Positions 23,059-34,059 of a stretch of 64,000 nt of DNA are shown here, in pieces. Each line of letters opens with the position of its first letter. Position 1 is the stretch's first letter. The DNA lies in contig JAPEHQ010000004.1 in assembly GCA_027405735.1 (NCBI GenBank), forward strand, positions 868,001 through 932,000. The letters are read 5' to 3'. The notes beneath the pieces were generated by a model. It had not been told where the DNA came from. It searched no databases and worked only from the letters and a program-made list of their open reading frames with translations. The position numbers and the translations under genes were made by a program. Source of the stretch: Mucor racemosus. Taxonomy: Eukaryota; Mucoromycota; Mucoromycetes; Mucorales; Mucoraceae.

Positions 23059-26000
23059 ATGGACAACTCGTTTGTCAAGACACCTGAAGAGGTCTGTCGA
23101 TATTTTAATGTCGACAATACTTTAGGTTTAAAAACTAATCAAGTCAAAGAACAGCAAAAGAAGTTTGGAAAAAATGGTAAAAAAAAAAAAAAAAAAATAA
23201 TACGGCAGTAAATATGTCAGTTTAATTTTAACGATATATAATACAGAACTTCCTGAGGAAGAATCTACTCCTTTATATAAATTGATTTTGGAACAATTCC
23301 AAGACCAACTTGTATTGATTTTGTTAGGTGCTGCTATTGTGTCATTTGTTCTCGCTATTTTCGAGGACCAAGATACAGCTACAGCATTTGTTGAACCTGC
23401 CGTTATTCTTATTATTCTTATTGCAAATGCCACTGTTGGTGTACTTCAAGAATCCAGCGCTGAAAAAGCTATTGATGCTTTGCGTGAATATTCACCCGAC
23501 GAAGCCAAAGTACTTCGTGATGGTGCTGTTCGCAAGTTACGTTCTGAAGAACTGGTACCTGGTGATATTATTGATTTGGCTGTAGGCGATAAAATTCCTG
23601 CCGATGCTCGTGTGCTTGCTATTTATTCTAGTGTTTTCCGTGTGGACCAAGCTTTATTGACTGGTGAATCTGTAAGTGTTGAAAAACAAGTAGAATCTAT
23701 CAAGGATGAAGGTGCTGTGAAGCAAGATCAGTGTAACATGTTGTTTTCCGGTACTACTTGTGTTATTGGTAAGGCTAGAGCTATTGTAGTAAAGACAGGT
23801 GTATCAACTGCAATTGGTGATATTCATACATCTATCTCTTCTCAAATCTCTGAAAAGACACCTCTTAAGCGTAAATTGGATGATTTTGGAGATATGCTTG
23901 CTAAGGTCATTACTGTTATTTGTATTTTGGTTTGGCTTGTTAATATTCGTAACTTTAATCATCCTTCTCATAAGGGTTGGTTAGGTGGTGCTGTTTATTA
24001 TTTCAAAATTGCTGTTGCTTTAGCTGTTGCTGCTATTCCTGAAGGTTTAGCTGCTGTCATTACTGCTTGTCTCGCTTTAGGTACAAAGAAGATGGCTAAA
24101 CGCGGTGCTATTGTTCGTAGTTTACCTAGTGTTGAAACCCTTGGTTGTACTAGTGTTATTTGTTCTGATAAAACTGGTACTTTAACTACAAATCAAATGA
24201 GTGTTTCTAGAGTTGCATTAGTTTCAAATGGATCTGGTGCTATTCATGAATTATCTATTGATGGTACCAGCTATGAACCTACTGGTGATGTCAAGGCCAT
24301 ATCAAACAATCAATCTGTTACACCAACCGATAATTCTGTTATGCATGATGTTGCTCTTGTCTGTTCTCTTTGTAATGATGCTCGCATTGTTTACGACGCT
24401 TCTGCTGATACTTATACTGCTATTGGTGAACCTACTGAAGCTGCTCTTCAAGTGCTTGTTGAAAAGATGGGTGCTACCAATAATCAATTCAATGGCCAAT
24501 TAGGTTCTCTTTCCAAGGAGCATCGTTCTACTGCTTGTAATGATTACTACAGCAACTTGGCTAAGCGTACCGCTACTCTTGAATTCACTCGTGATCGTAA
24601 ATCCATGTCTGTTATTATCAATAACAATACTTTGCTTGTAAAGGGTGCTCCTGAATCTATTATTGATCGTTGTTCTTTTGTTCGTTTATCTGAATCCTCT
24701 GGACCTGTTCCTATGACCGCTGCTATTCGCGATATTCTGAATGAAAAGGTTCATGAATATGGTCAAGGCATGTCTCTTCGTTGTATTGGTTTAGCCAAGA
24801 TTGAAAACATTGATCCCAATCAATTCAATTTGCGTGATCAAACTAAATTTGCTCAATATGAAAACAATATGACCTTTGTTGGTCTTGTTGGTATGATGGA
24901 TCCTCCTCGCCCTGAAGTAGCTGAATCAATTATTGAATGTAAAACCGCTGGTATTCGTGTTATTGTTATCACTGGTGATAATAAGAATACTGCCGAAGCT
25001 ATTTGTAGACAAATCGGTGTCTTTGATGTCGATGAAGATTTAACTGGCAAGAGTTATACTGGACGTGAATTCGATGCACTTTCTGAAAGTGAAAAGGTAG
25101 CTGCTATCAAGCGTGCTAGTTTGTTCACTCGTACAGAACCTGCTCATAAACAACAATTGGTAGATTTATTAAAGGCTAATGGAGAAATTGTTGCCATGAC
25201 TGGTGATGGTGTTAATGATGCTCCTGCTTTGAAAAAAGCAGATATTGGTATCGCTATGGGCTCAGGTACTGATGTAGCTAAACTTGCTGCTGATATGGTT
25301 TTAGCTGATGATAATTTCGCTACAATTGAAAAGGCTGTTGAAGAAGGACGTAGTATTTACAACAATACCAAGCAATTTATTCGTTATTTGATCTCTTCCA
25401 ATATTGGTGAAGTTGTTTCAATCTTTTTAACTGTACTTTTGGGACTACCTGAAGCTTTGATTCCTGTTCAATTACTTTGGGTTAATTTAGTTACTGATGG
25501 TCTTCCTGCTACTGCACTTGGTTTTAATCCTCCTGATCATGATATTATGCGTCGTCCTCCTCGCAGTTCCAAGGAACCTCTTGTTGGTGGATGGTTGTTC
25601 TTTAGATACATGTTTGTTGGTACTTATGTTGGTATTGCTACCGTTTTTGGATATGTTTGGTGGTTTATGTATTATACTGGTGGTCCTCAAATCTCTTACT
25701 ATCAATTATCGCATTTCCATCATTGCAGTGAATTGTTCCCCGAGATTGGATGTGAAATGTTTAGCAATACATTCTCAATGAAGGCAACTACAATGAGTTT
25801 ATCCATTTTAGTAGTTATTGAAATGTTGAATGCAATGAATAGCTTAAGTGAAAATGAATCATTACTCACTTTGCCTTTGTGGAAGAATCCTTATCTTGTA
25901 TTATCCATTGCTTTATCAATGATGTTGCATTTTATGATTTTATACGTTCCATTCTTTACAAAATTATTTGTCATTATTCCTCTTAATTTTGATGAATGGA

Positions 26001-26119
26001 TGGCTGTTTTGTGGATTTCTCTTCCTGTTTTACTTATAGATGAAGTTTTAAAGTTTATTACTCGTACTTGGATTGCTCCTCCAACCATCGTCCAAGTCAA
26101 AAAGACCAAAACTCAATAA
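23059..26119 (+). CDS. SERCA-type Ca2+-transporting P-type ATPase
   Basis: P2A-type ATPase that pumps cytosolic Ca2+ into the ER using ATP. Two exons, 23059-23176 and 23247-26119, encode 996 residues, the normal SERCA length. The N-terminal cation-ATPase domain starts [19 protein letters not shown]. Visible motifs are LTGESV (actuator), [16 protein letters not shown] (TM4 Ca2+ site), [11 protein letters not shown] (phosphorylated Asp), KGAPESI (nucleotide domain), [26 protein letters not shown] (hinge) and [20 protein letters not shown] (TM6 site with N and D ligands). The ATG follows a CT tract and is confirmed by the N-terminal domain. Codon use favours T-ending codons (GCT, GGT, ATT), as in highly expressed genes. 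Only 110 bp separate its stop from the next gene on the same strand. Confidence 0.97.
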
Positions 26120-26229
26120 ATAAATTGTATATATTTAGATCTTTTTTTTTTTTTTTTTTTTTTTTTTATATACTCAGAACCTCGTTCTCTTTCTTTCTTT
26201 CTTTTTTTCCTTCTTTTTCATCAGCAAAA

Positions 26230-26533
26230 ATGAAAAAGTTTCACTTCAAACAAGGACCGTTCAATGTAACAGGTCTGTGCTTATCTGTTATAGGGTTTGT
26301 ACTAGTTATATTATGTCTAGTTGGATGCCAAAGACCAAGTGGTCGGGGACTTTACTTTGCAAAAGTAACAGATGCTGAAATCCCTGTTGATGGAAATCCT
26401 GTTTCAGTATATTATGGATGGCAAGGATATTGTATAGAAGATGTTCAGCTTGATTGTTATACTGACAGAGGAGTTATGGTTGTACCTTTTGGTAAATAGA
26501 CAGCTTATTTAGTTTATACAATATAAATTAACA

Positions 26534-26564
<31 letters not shown>

Positions 26565-27027
26565 CGTGGCTATCGTTACCCATTTAAACGGTACTTATCC
26601 TCGGTTATTTAAAGACGAAATACAACAAGATGAATCATTGAATCCTGGATCAGCTCCTAATCCAGCCCACGATCCTAAAATATTCCCAGCAGCAGTACTT
26701 TGTTTGCTATGTTCAGCAGCATGCTTAGTTTTTTGCTTTTATAGAGTAATGTTACCACATAAATATCAAGACGAATACTATACAAGAGGATTTTTAGCAT
26801 GGGGTTCAGCTATTTTAGCATTATTGTTGACAATTTTATCAAGCGTCATGTATGAAAATGCTGTGGATCAATTGAATCTAACTTATCCACACTTGATAGC
26901 ATCAACTGGACCTGGTATGGCAATGATTGGGTGTAGTTTTGCTTCGTTTGCTTTGGCCGGTTACTTTTTAATGAGAGGTTGGATGAGCATGGAATCATCA
27001 GATACAGACGGATACAATCCCATATAA
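26230..27027 (+). CDS. four-TM claudin-like membrane protein (SUR7/PalI/Fig1 type)
   Basis: Integral membrane protein of the fungal claudin-like superfamily. Exons 26230-26491 and 26564-27027 give 241 residues. TM1 spans about residues 14-35 (TGLCLSVIGFVLVILCLVGC). A long extracellular loop contains GWQGYCIEDVQLDC, which fits the G-phi-phi-G-X-C(n)-C signature of claudins and fungal Fig1, and the glycosylation sequon NGTY. TM2-TM4 follow at about 141-161, 181-200 and 216-236, and the tail is short and acidic (MESSDTDGYNPI). Fig1 homologues act in low-affinity Ca2+ uptake and membrane fusion during mating; SUR7/PalI relatives act in eisosomes and pH sensing, and sequence alone does not decide between them. 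It sits 110 bp after SERCA and converges with the Crz1-like gene, 94 bp between stops. A (TA)n run occupies the intron. Confidence 0.75.
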
Positions 27028-27121
27028 AAAAGATTGGAAAATTATGTGTAATATAGATATATAAATATAAATGAAATTTATTTAATAAACAAAAAAAAAA
27101 AAAAAAAAAAAAAAGAGAGAG

Positions 27122-28437
27122 TTATTCAACTCGACATTTCTTTTTTAAACTATCATCTTGGTATATATCCTGTTCATATTTTAATTTTTTCAGTAAATCA
27201 GTTTCATCGATATCATTCAATCTTTTACGATCTTGTGGTTGTGTTTGCTGCTGCAGCTGTTGTTGTTGTTGTTGTTGTTGTTGATTTAAAATCAACGATT
27301 TCAGTAATTTGTTCTGTAGAATTATAAGGTTATTTAAATAAACATTTAAATCAATAGATTCAAGCTTTACCTCAACTTCAAGATCATGAATAAGTTGTTT
27401 GTCGACATTTACTTGATTTAATTTTTGCTTCAATGTTATATTTTCTTGTTCTAAATGTTTAATTTGTTGTTGTAATAAAACTTGATCATTAATTGAAGGT
27501 AGTATTCTTGTTAATTGTGGTGAAGGAGGTGACGAAACAGAAGAATTTGTTGGATATGACCAAGATCTAAATGGCGGTGGTGATGAAGAAGCTGTTGTAT
27601 CATTTAATTTAAATTGAATTAAAGGAGATGTACCACCCGACGATAAACTATTTGATCTTAATGGTGGTAATGATAAGTTTAGTGTTTGTTGTTGTGATGG
27701 AAATGATGGTGGATCAATAGAAGTAGGTGAAGATGTTAACGGAGGGGGTGAAACAGGTTGTGTAGAGGGGTGAGGAATATTGATTTGAGGAATAAGTGGG
27801 CGTTGTGGCGGTGATGTGGAATTATTAGTATTGGTGCTATTTCCTGCTTTTAAATGTAGTGCTACTACTTTTGCAATCGAATTCCGGTGATTATTACTAT
27901 TGCATGCTGTACCACCATAAGCGCTTTGATGTCGATTAAGGGCATCTAGTCTTGCAAATGAGCGACTACAACAAGAACAAACATAAGGTCTTTCTCCTGT
28001 ATGTAATTTTTGATGGCGCTTGAGATCATGTTGGCGTCGAAAGAGGTGATTACAAGTGTCACACTAAAGTTTTTTTTTTTTTGGTTTTTTTTTTGTTTGC
28101 TTAGTTGACATGGTTTAATTTATATCATCAAGAAAAACTTTACCTGGAATGGCTTTTCTGGTGAATGTGTGGCTAAGTGAGATTTTAAATTATGTGAACG
28201 GCTAAACGATTGATCGCAATGACTGCAAACAAAGGGTTTATCCACAGTTGTTTTATTGTTGATTATATCTTTTTCATTTGGTGTATGTGGCGTAGGAAGA
28301 TGAGTGTGATGTTCTTGTTGTTGTTGTTGTGGTGGTGGTGGTTTATCATTTAATAGAGAAGAGATTGATGTAGATGTAGTGGCTCTTTCATCTTTCCATG
28401 TAGCAGTAAATGGTTGATTTTGGTGTTGCACCGTCAT
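27122..28437 (-). CDS. C2H2 zinc-finger transcription factor, Crz1-like
   Basis: Three exons (28437-28144, 28063-27371, 27313-27122) give 392 residues. Fingers: CSHCDQSFSRSHNLKSHLAT..H (from residue 71), CDTCNHLFRRQHDLKRHQKLH (from 99), and an atypical third, CSCCSRSFARLDALNRHQ followed by GGTAC. This order, with a third finger of the FAR.DAL.RH...C form, matches calcineurin-responsive Crz1/Prz1 factors. After the fingers the sequence PQINIP (27773-27790) fits the PxIxIT-type calcineurin docking pattern. The C-terminal half is Ser/Pro-rich, then carries a short leucine-rich coiled coil (EQENITLKQKLNQVNVD), a poly-Gln run and basic KKCRVE. If it is a Crz1 orthologue, calcineurin dephosphorylates it on a Ca2+ rise and it enters the nucleus. 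Assignment to C2H2 is certain, to Crz1 likely. Confidence 0.8.
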
Positions 28438-29689
28438 AACTATAAATATATTTGTTTATTTAGTGTGGAGATTTATATTTATGTAGAAAAATAAAATAAG
28501 AAAAAAAAAGAGGAGAAGGGGAGTTTCTTTTTATTTAAAAAAGACTGGGAGAAAGGGAAGCAAGAACAAGAAAAAGGATATTTATAGGCGCAGGTTTGCC
28601 ACATGTTCCTTTTACAGTTTGGTCAATTAAAAGTAGAGGAGATTGCCTTATTTGTCTTATTTTTTCTAATGGGCTTATTTCATAGTTTGGTTCGGTCCGG
28701 GTTACATCAAAAGTGGTTCTATTTAAAGCGTCAAGAGGATCGGTAAATGGATATAGATGCCAGCCATTGTTTTATTATCCCTTCTTGGTATATGTCTAAA
28801 AATAAAAAGGCCAAAAAATAGCAACACATGTAGTATTAATATACATCAAGTGTAATACCAACAAACAATTATAATTAAGCATTTGTCGGGATTTTCATTT
28901 CAGTAACTGTAGACTCAACAATTGATGCGAGATTTTCATTTATGCAAATTGTTCACAAGTATTTTGCCAAGGCTTTCAAATTGTAGTGCTTTTTTCAAGC
29001 TCAAACCAACTTTTTTTGCACAAAAAAAGGCAAACTTCTGATACCTGGAGAAGCTACACTCTCTAATACGTTGCAAAGACTGAATATATTTGGCCCTAAG
29101 GCCGCTGCTTACCCCCCAAGTACCTGTGCTTTGACAAGTTATACACGTTTTAAGTGCTTAATTCTATAAATCAAATATACGAAAACAGAGATGAGCATCA
29201 ATAAAGTTTCGACTTAAAAACTGCTAGTTGTAAGCTAGGGTTGGTAACGGAAATGTTAGAAGGTCTACTTGCTATATAATATACCAAAATGATAAACCGC
29301 ATGCAGACGACATCAAATGGATGGCGGTATTGTAAGTACTAGAATAACCTTTGTTGCGATGATGTACTGAGATGAATTCTTTGTCGTTGAATTTGTTCCT
29401 ATTGAGAACATCTTTTCATAATGAAAAAAATAGTTTTTTATGTATTTTTTTTTATTATAAAACCTATGGTAAACAATTGCATTCCATAATTTTTAATTCC
29501 TTCTCTTTCTAATTAGTCAATCGATAGAATAATTTCACACATACATTCTGTAAAAGAACATTGCGCTTCGTTTTGTTGCACTCTATAATTGGCAAATCAT
29601 ATTAACTTGCTTTGATGCTTCGAAAAAAGTTACAATACTTTAACACATAAATTTTCAAAAAATTATGTACTCTCATATATATACGAGAG
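28438..29689. other. upstream region of the Crz1-like gene, otherwise empty
   Basis: Directly upstream of the zinc-finger gene is a purine-rich plus-strand tract (28495-28560), the mirror of the CT leader seen at other genes. Beyond about 28650 the sequence is AT-rich with no supported reading frame, RNA gene or clear repeat until R1 copy 3 begins. Confidence 0.45.
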
Positions 29690-31118
29690 TTTTCAATCTT
29701 CAAAATTAGAATATGCTCTCTTTTCTATGACTAACCTCATACTAAACATATTTTTCATATACATTATACACTAATAATAACTATAAACTGATAGTATTAT
29801 TTTACCTGTTCCAGAATTTATTTTATACCTCATGAAAGACTCAAAAACGCGTAAAATTCACTGCTTTTTTCTTGAAAACTGTGTCTCATTTTTCATCCCT
29901 GCTCTGCTTTTTTTTTTACTAAATAATACCAAGAAAAAAATATATGCCAATGTACCAGAGATACTCACCTTTAATCCAAAAACAAGTATCCGGAAATATC
30001 CTACTTTTTGCAGTTGGTATTAATTTTTCAGCGTTAATGTTTCAGATTTTTACGCGTATTTCACTGCTGAAGGATTGAAAACTTTGAGGCTTCATATCTA
30101 CAAAAAATTAAGTTATACTAGAACTTTTTAATAATAAAACTTACTTGTTTTGAAGTCCTCTATAACATATTTCAGTATAAAAAAATTATGATCACTTTTA
30201 TTTTGTTTTCATTTTTTTTTTTGGCATTTTTGTAGTAGATTTCGAAATATTGGTTAAATTGAGCAGCATTTCTTTATATTCATGTCATCCACCTTGTTGA
30301 GCTCTCTCGAACCCAATTTAATTTTTTTAAAAATATTGATTTTCCGTGGAGATATCCTCAACAATTTGTACAAAGAGATGCTCTCGTTTCTAGCAAGAGG
30401 ATCATTCCATAAATTCATTGTCGAATTTTGCCTATATAAGCGAAAAAACCCATAAATTCAGGGTCTGTGTCATTAAAATAATTGCATCAAACAATAAAAT
30501 AAGCGAAAAAACCCATAAATTCATGGTCTGTGTCACTAAAATAATTGTATCAAACAATAAAATAAGCGAAAAAGCCCATAAATTCATGGTCTGTGTCACT
30601 AAAATAATTGTATCAAACAATAAATATATTGTTTGTATCTTTAATTATGGTATTATATGCCCATAAAAATAGTGTAAATGTTCTTAAAATTATTGTAAAT
30701 GTCCCTAAAATAATTGTCATTGTCCCTTAATCTGTCCATAAAATAAGTGTTTCTGTCCATATATCGGATATTTTAGGGACATCATTTTGTCCATAAAAAA
30801 ATGGTATATGACAATAAATTTAGAAAACTTGCGCCGTAGTGAGCTTTAATTTTTCCCCTGTGTATTATCATTCCAAATTCTGGATTTGGAAAATATCTTG
30901 ACAAATATCTTGTTTTCTCTACGGCAATTGCGGCTAGAAGGTTCGGCCATAGCCCAAACGATAGATATTTTTGTCGTACATCATTCTAATTAATTATATT
31001 TCAAATATGCCTATAAAAAGCGGTGTGTATCTTCAAACCCCATTTAAAACTTCGATCACATTTTACGCAACATTTAATGTAGTAGAGTTCTTGTCTGAAT
31101 TTTATTTAGATGGATGTA
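29690..31118 (-). repeat. dispersed repeat R1, copy 3, with insertion
   Basis: Inverted R1 copy, aligning with copy 4 (47945-49199) on the same strand. It starts near CAATCTTCAAAATTAGAATATGC and ends near GATGGATG (31115). The R1 sequence is broken between about 30397 and 30845 by roughly 450 bp of minisatellite-like DNA. The plus-strand frame at 29832-30023 repeats the peptide YANVPEIL.FNPKTSIRKYP seen in copies 2 and 5. A more diverged relative of the R1 end (IFKIGACPHF on the reverse strand) lies at about 31590-31800. Confidence 0.8.
30433..30625 (+). repeat. 63-bp tandem repeat, three units
   Basis: Three direct units of 63 bp, each with AAGCGAAAAA(A/G)CCCATAAATT and CTGTGTCA(C/T)TAAAATAATT. 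Because 63 is divisible by three, the array reads openly as a repeated 21-residue peptide (SEKTHKF..CV.KIIxSNNKI) on the plus strand and is also open on the minus strand. Units 2 and 3 are nearly identical. The following 150 bp (to about 30800) contain degenerate shorter relatives (TGTCCCTAAAATAATTGT, TGTCCATAAAAT). The coding appearance is probably a by-product of the period. Confidence 0.9.
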
Positions 31119-31229
31119 GGTGATGTATCATTCTTAAACCGGATCATGTCAAATCCAAAAAAAGTAAACAATAACAGATCCGGAACCGGAAGTTCCTTGA
31201 TTAAATATTAACTATACAATGCTCCTAAA

Positions 31230-31331
31230 AGCATGGTATAGAAGCATGGTATAGAAGCATGGTACAAAAGCATAATACGACAGTGCGATATTCCAACATG
31301 ATATACCAACATGATATACCAACATGACACA
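31230..31331 (+). repeat. two adjacent 13-bp tandem arrays
   Basis: About four units of AGCATGGTATAGA (31230-31280, the last two degenerate) are followed after 12 bases by three units of CCAACATGATATA (31293-31331). Period is 13 bp in both. The surrounding sequence (31190-31470) has no reading frame and contains ATAAACGAGATCTC and TTTTATTTTACC phrases that could belong to an old LTR, but no ends are defined. Confidence 0.8.
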
Positions 31332-32562
31332 TTGCTATTAAATAACATCTAAACTACCTTATCATATCATTAATTCCCCAAATCAAATAGCATATAAACC
31401 CTATTAACTTCATTCCAATAAACGAGATCTCTTTACTTGATTAAATTTCCAGTTTTATTTTACCTAAACATATTTTGATAAACCACAGTTAAAAGAAGAG
31501 CATAAGTAATGTTATATCAACCTTGTTTATATATACGAAATAAGGAAACAAGAAGATTTTGCTAAGCAGCTTTTAAATGCAACAAGCTTATTAAAATCTC
31601 GAGATATTTGGCATCTTAGGTTGAGTTTTTAAGTGGGGTAAAAGCAAGTGTTTCACTTTTGAAGCCCTTATGCTCGCTGAGAAATCAACATGAATAGAAA
31701 TAAGTCTTTTGTCAATATTCTGTAGCATATCAAGTATAGCCCTACATTTTCTATTTCCTGAATATCTATTGAAATGGGGGCACGCTCCGATTTTGAATAT
31801 GACCATATAAAATTGTATAATCAGATATGCACATGTAACTGAGCTTGAATCCAAAAAGTGTTCAAATGGAAAAAAAATCCAAAAAAATCCAAAAAAAACC
31901 TTGTATGTTTAATTACTCACAAAAATGCATAGTAAGTTGAACTAACCTATTAAATGTTTTAGGTTCAGTTTTTAATTTTGAATCGATCTGTGTAGGTTTT
32001 GAAAATAGTTTTCTCATAAAATCTCTAGTAAATTTAATATTTAATTTCAACAGTTTTTGATCAAAAAGTACTCTTCATTCAAATGCAACCCTAAAATATT
32101 TTATTTTCACATTATGCGCAACAAAATTATCTACAGAATGAGTATTTATACGTAGCTGTAGCCCTATTTTTCGTGGGGATATACATTTTTTTAATCTTTT
32201 TTTTGTAAAACCGAAAATTTTTCCTTGTATATCCTCGTCCAAAATGGATCCTTTTTTTTTATCACCAAAAATCAATCATTCAATCTCAATTTTCTCGACG
32301 AAAAATCAATATTTTTTTACGAGATAAAATTCGTTGGATAGATGCTAATGAGTACTATTCTATGGTTCTAGTTTTGCATACCAGTCATCCCTTCATGGAT
32401 CTCTATAACAGAAATAGTGCTCTCACAAAATTTATAAAAAAATAAAAAAATCTTTACAGCCATCCAAAACCTAGATATCCTGGTAGAGAATGAAAAATAA
32501 TCTAGACTTTACTTAATACCCATCATTGCAATACCTTAGTATTTTCTCCACTTATTTTCATT

Positions 32563-32910
32563 TCAAATGCGCTTTCTCAATTTTAAGCTGGCCATTTCTG
32601 CATCATTCAAATTTATGAAACAATCACTATAGTAACCATCCTTGCTTAATTTAATAATATTTGTAGCCGGGACAATGTTGAATAGGATAACAATTGGAAT
32701 ATTTGTTTTGTGATAACAAATGGATAATGGATACAAAAGTGAATATATAATAGTTGATGGAAGATTTTCCATGGATAAGGTTTTGGTGTACAAAAGAAAA
32801 AATACACACGCTCCTTATGTTGCATCCTTCTTGCGTGGGTTAGCTGCCACCAGCATGGGATATTTAGCGTGTTTAAATAGATGAAATCCATGTAAAAGCG
32901 ATTTTCATGT
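32563..32910 (-). pseudogene. decayed coding fragment, unknown family
   Basis: One reverse-strand frame can be followed for about 110 codons from about 32905 to the TGA at 32563. It reads KSLLHGFHLFKHAKYPMLVA, continues NPRKKDAT, meets a TAA, continues GACVFFLLYTKTLSMENLPS, and ends with SKDGYYSDCFINLNDAEMAS followed by LKLRKRI. Composition (charged and aromatic residues, amphipathic pattern) is protein-like, unlike the AT-rich noise around it. No family was recognised; a transposon-encoded protein is a reasonable guess given the setting. Broken by at least one internal stop and lacking a start. Confidence 0.45.
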
Positions 32911-33180
32911 TGGTCTTTTCAAAGGGTAAGACGATATATTCAAAGATGAGTGCGATAAACTAAAGATTACATGGAATCTGTTAATTATGGTGCGTGTGTG
33001 TGTGTGTGAAAATGCAAGAAAAGTGCAAAAGTTCTACAACAAGGAAAGCACAGAGACTTTATAGCTTTATAATAATAATACCAAAATTTTATTAAAATGA
33101 TTTAAATGTGAAACAGTATTGACAAAAGAAAGTATATCAAAATTTCTATAGATACAGGTACCACAGGGATACACACTTAC

Positions 33181-33466
33181 TTACATCGAGCGGACAAGAT
33201 CTTGTAGTTTAGCATTCGTCGTAAGATGACTGTAACCTTTTCCATAACCACCAGAACAGCAAAATATCATGTAATCCTAATAAGAAATGGCATACTATAC
33301 CTCAAATCTCAAAAAAATTCGTAAACAAAAATAAGTAGAAAAAACAAGTAGAAAAAAAAGACAAAAGATTAGAACAAAAAGGCGGATTTTTCTACTTGCT
33401 TCATATACTCGATTTCTCTACATGAATATCTCCTCGGTAGTCGTATGAGGAAGACAGTCTTATCAT
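33181..33466 (-). CDS. possible small spliced gene, 46 residues
   Basis: A clean final exon on the reverse strand (33276-33181) follows a CTTATTAG acceptor and reads DYMIFCCSGGYGKGYSHLTT then NAKLQDLVRSM and TAA. Upstream, an ATG at 33466 opens MIRLSSSYDYRGDIH, which reaches a GT (GTAGAG) at 33421 in the right phase to join the final exon, giving a 46-residue protein. An AATAAAA poly-A-like signal lies about 90 bp downstream on the same strand. The proposed intron (145 bp) is longer than usual here and the donor is weak, so the first exon is uncertain; the 3' exon could also belong to a longer, partly decayed gene. No family recognised. Confidence 0.35.
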
Positions 33467-34059
33467 GTGAGTGGTTTATTAAATGTGAAAAAGCAAAATT
33501 TAGAAGGGAGATATGTTCACATAAGCACTTTGCAATACCTACTCGAAAGTAAATTTATATACTAGTATACGTTGGAAAAAATCATAGCAATATAAGCGAG
33601 ATATTGATATTTTATCTCAACAACTACAATATGCTTTTATGATGTGTTTTGTGTGTGATAAAATTCTTTAAAAACTAAAAACACGGTGATTCTGTTGAAA
33701 ATAAAGCTACTTTTTGAAGAAATAAACAGCAAGCCAATATTGTTCACTCCACCATGGCGAGATGAAACGAATGAAAACGTTGTCCAATGAATTGATTTTC
33801 ATTTGCTATCATATGATATACATATACATATACACATTCACTTCTTATTCGATGGTTGCACTTGTATTTAAAGCAGTTTTTGGTTAAACAACAATATGGT
33901 TCTTTGATGATTTTCAATGCAAAATGTGATTAAATAAATTACTGACAATTATAATCAGATCTAAAATCTATTTTAGCTTTACACTTTGTATTTTGCGTTT
34001 CAATTCAACTAGCTTATGAAAGGAAAGTCTATAGCTTCAGCTAGCCATGTAACAAGGGT

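Noticed and set aside
30418..30666. 82-codon ORF with a repeated 21-residue peptide, possible repeat protein or CRISPR-like array
   Set aside because: The pattern is a 63-bp tandem DNA repeat; units are contiguous without unique spacers and the frame is open on both strands, so neither a CRISPR array nor a protein is supported.
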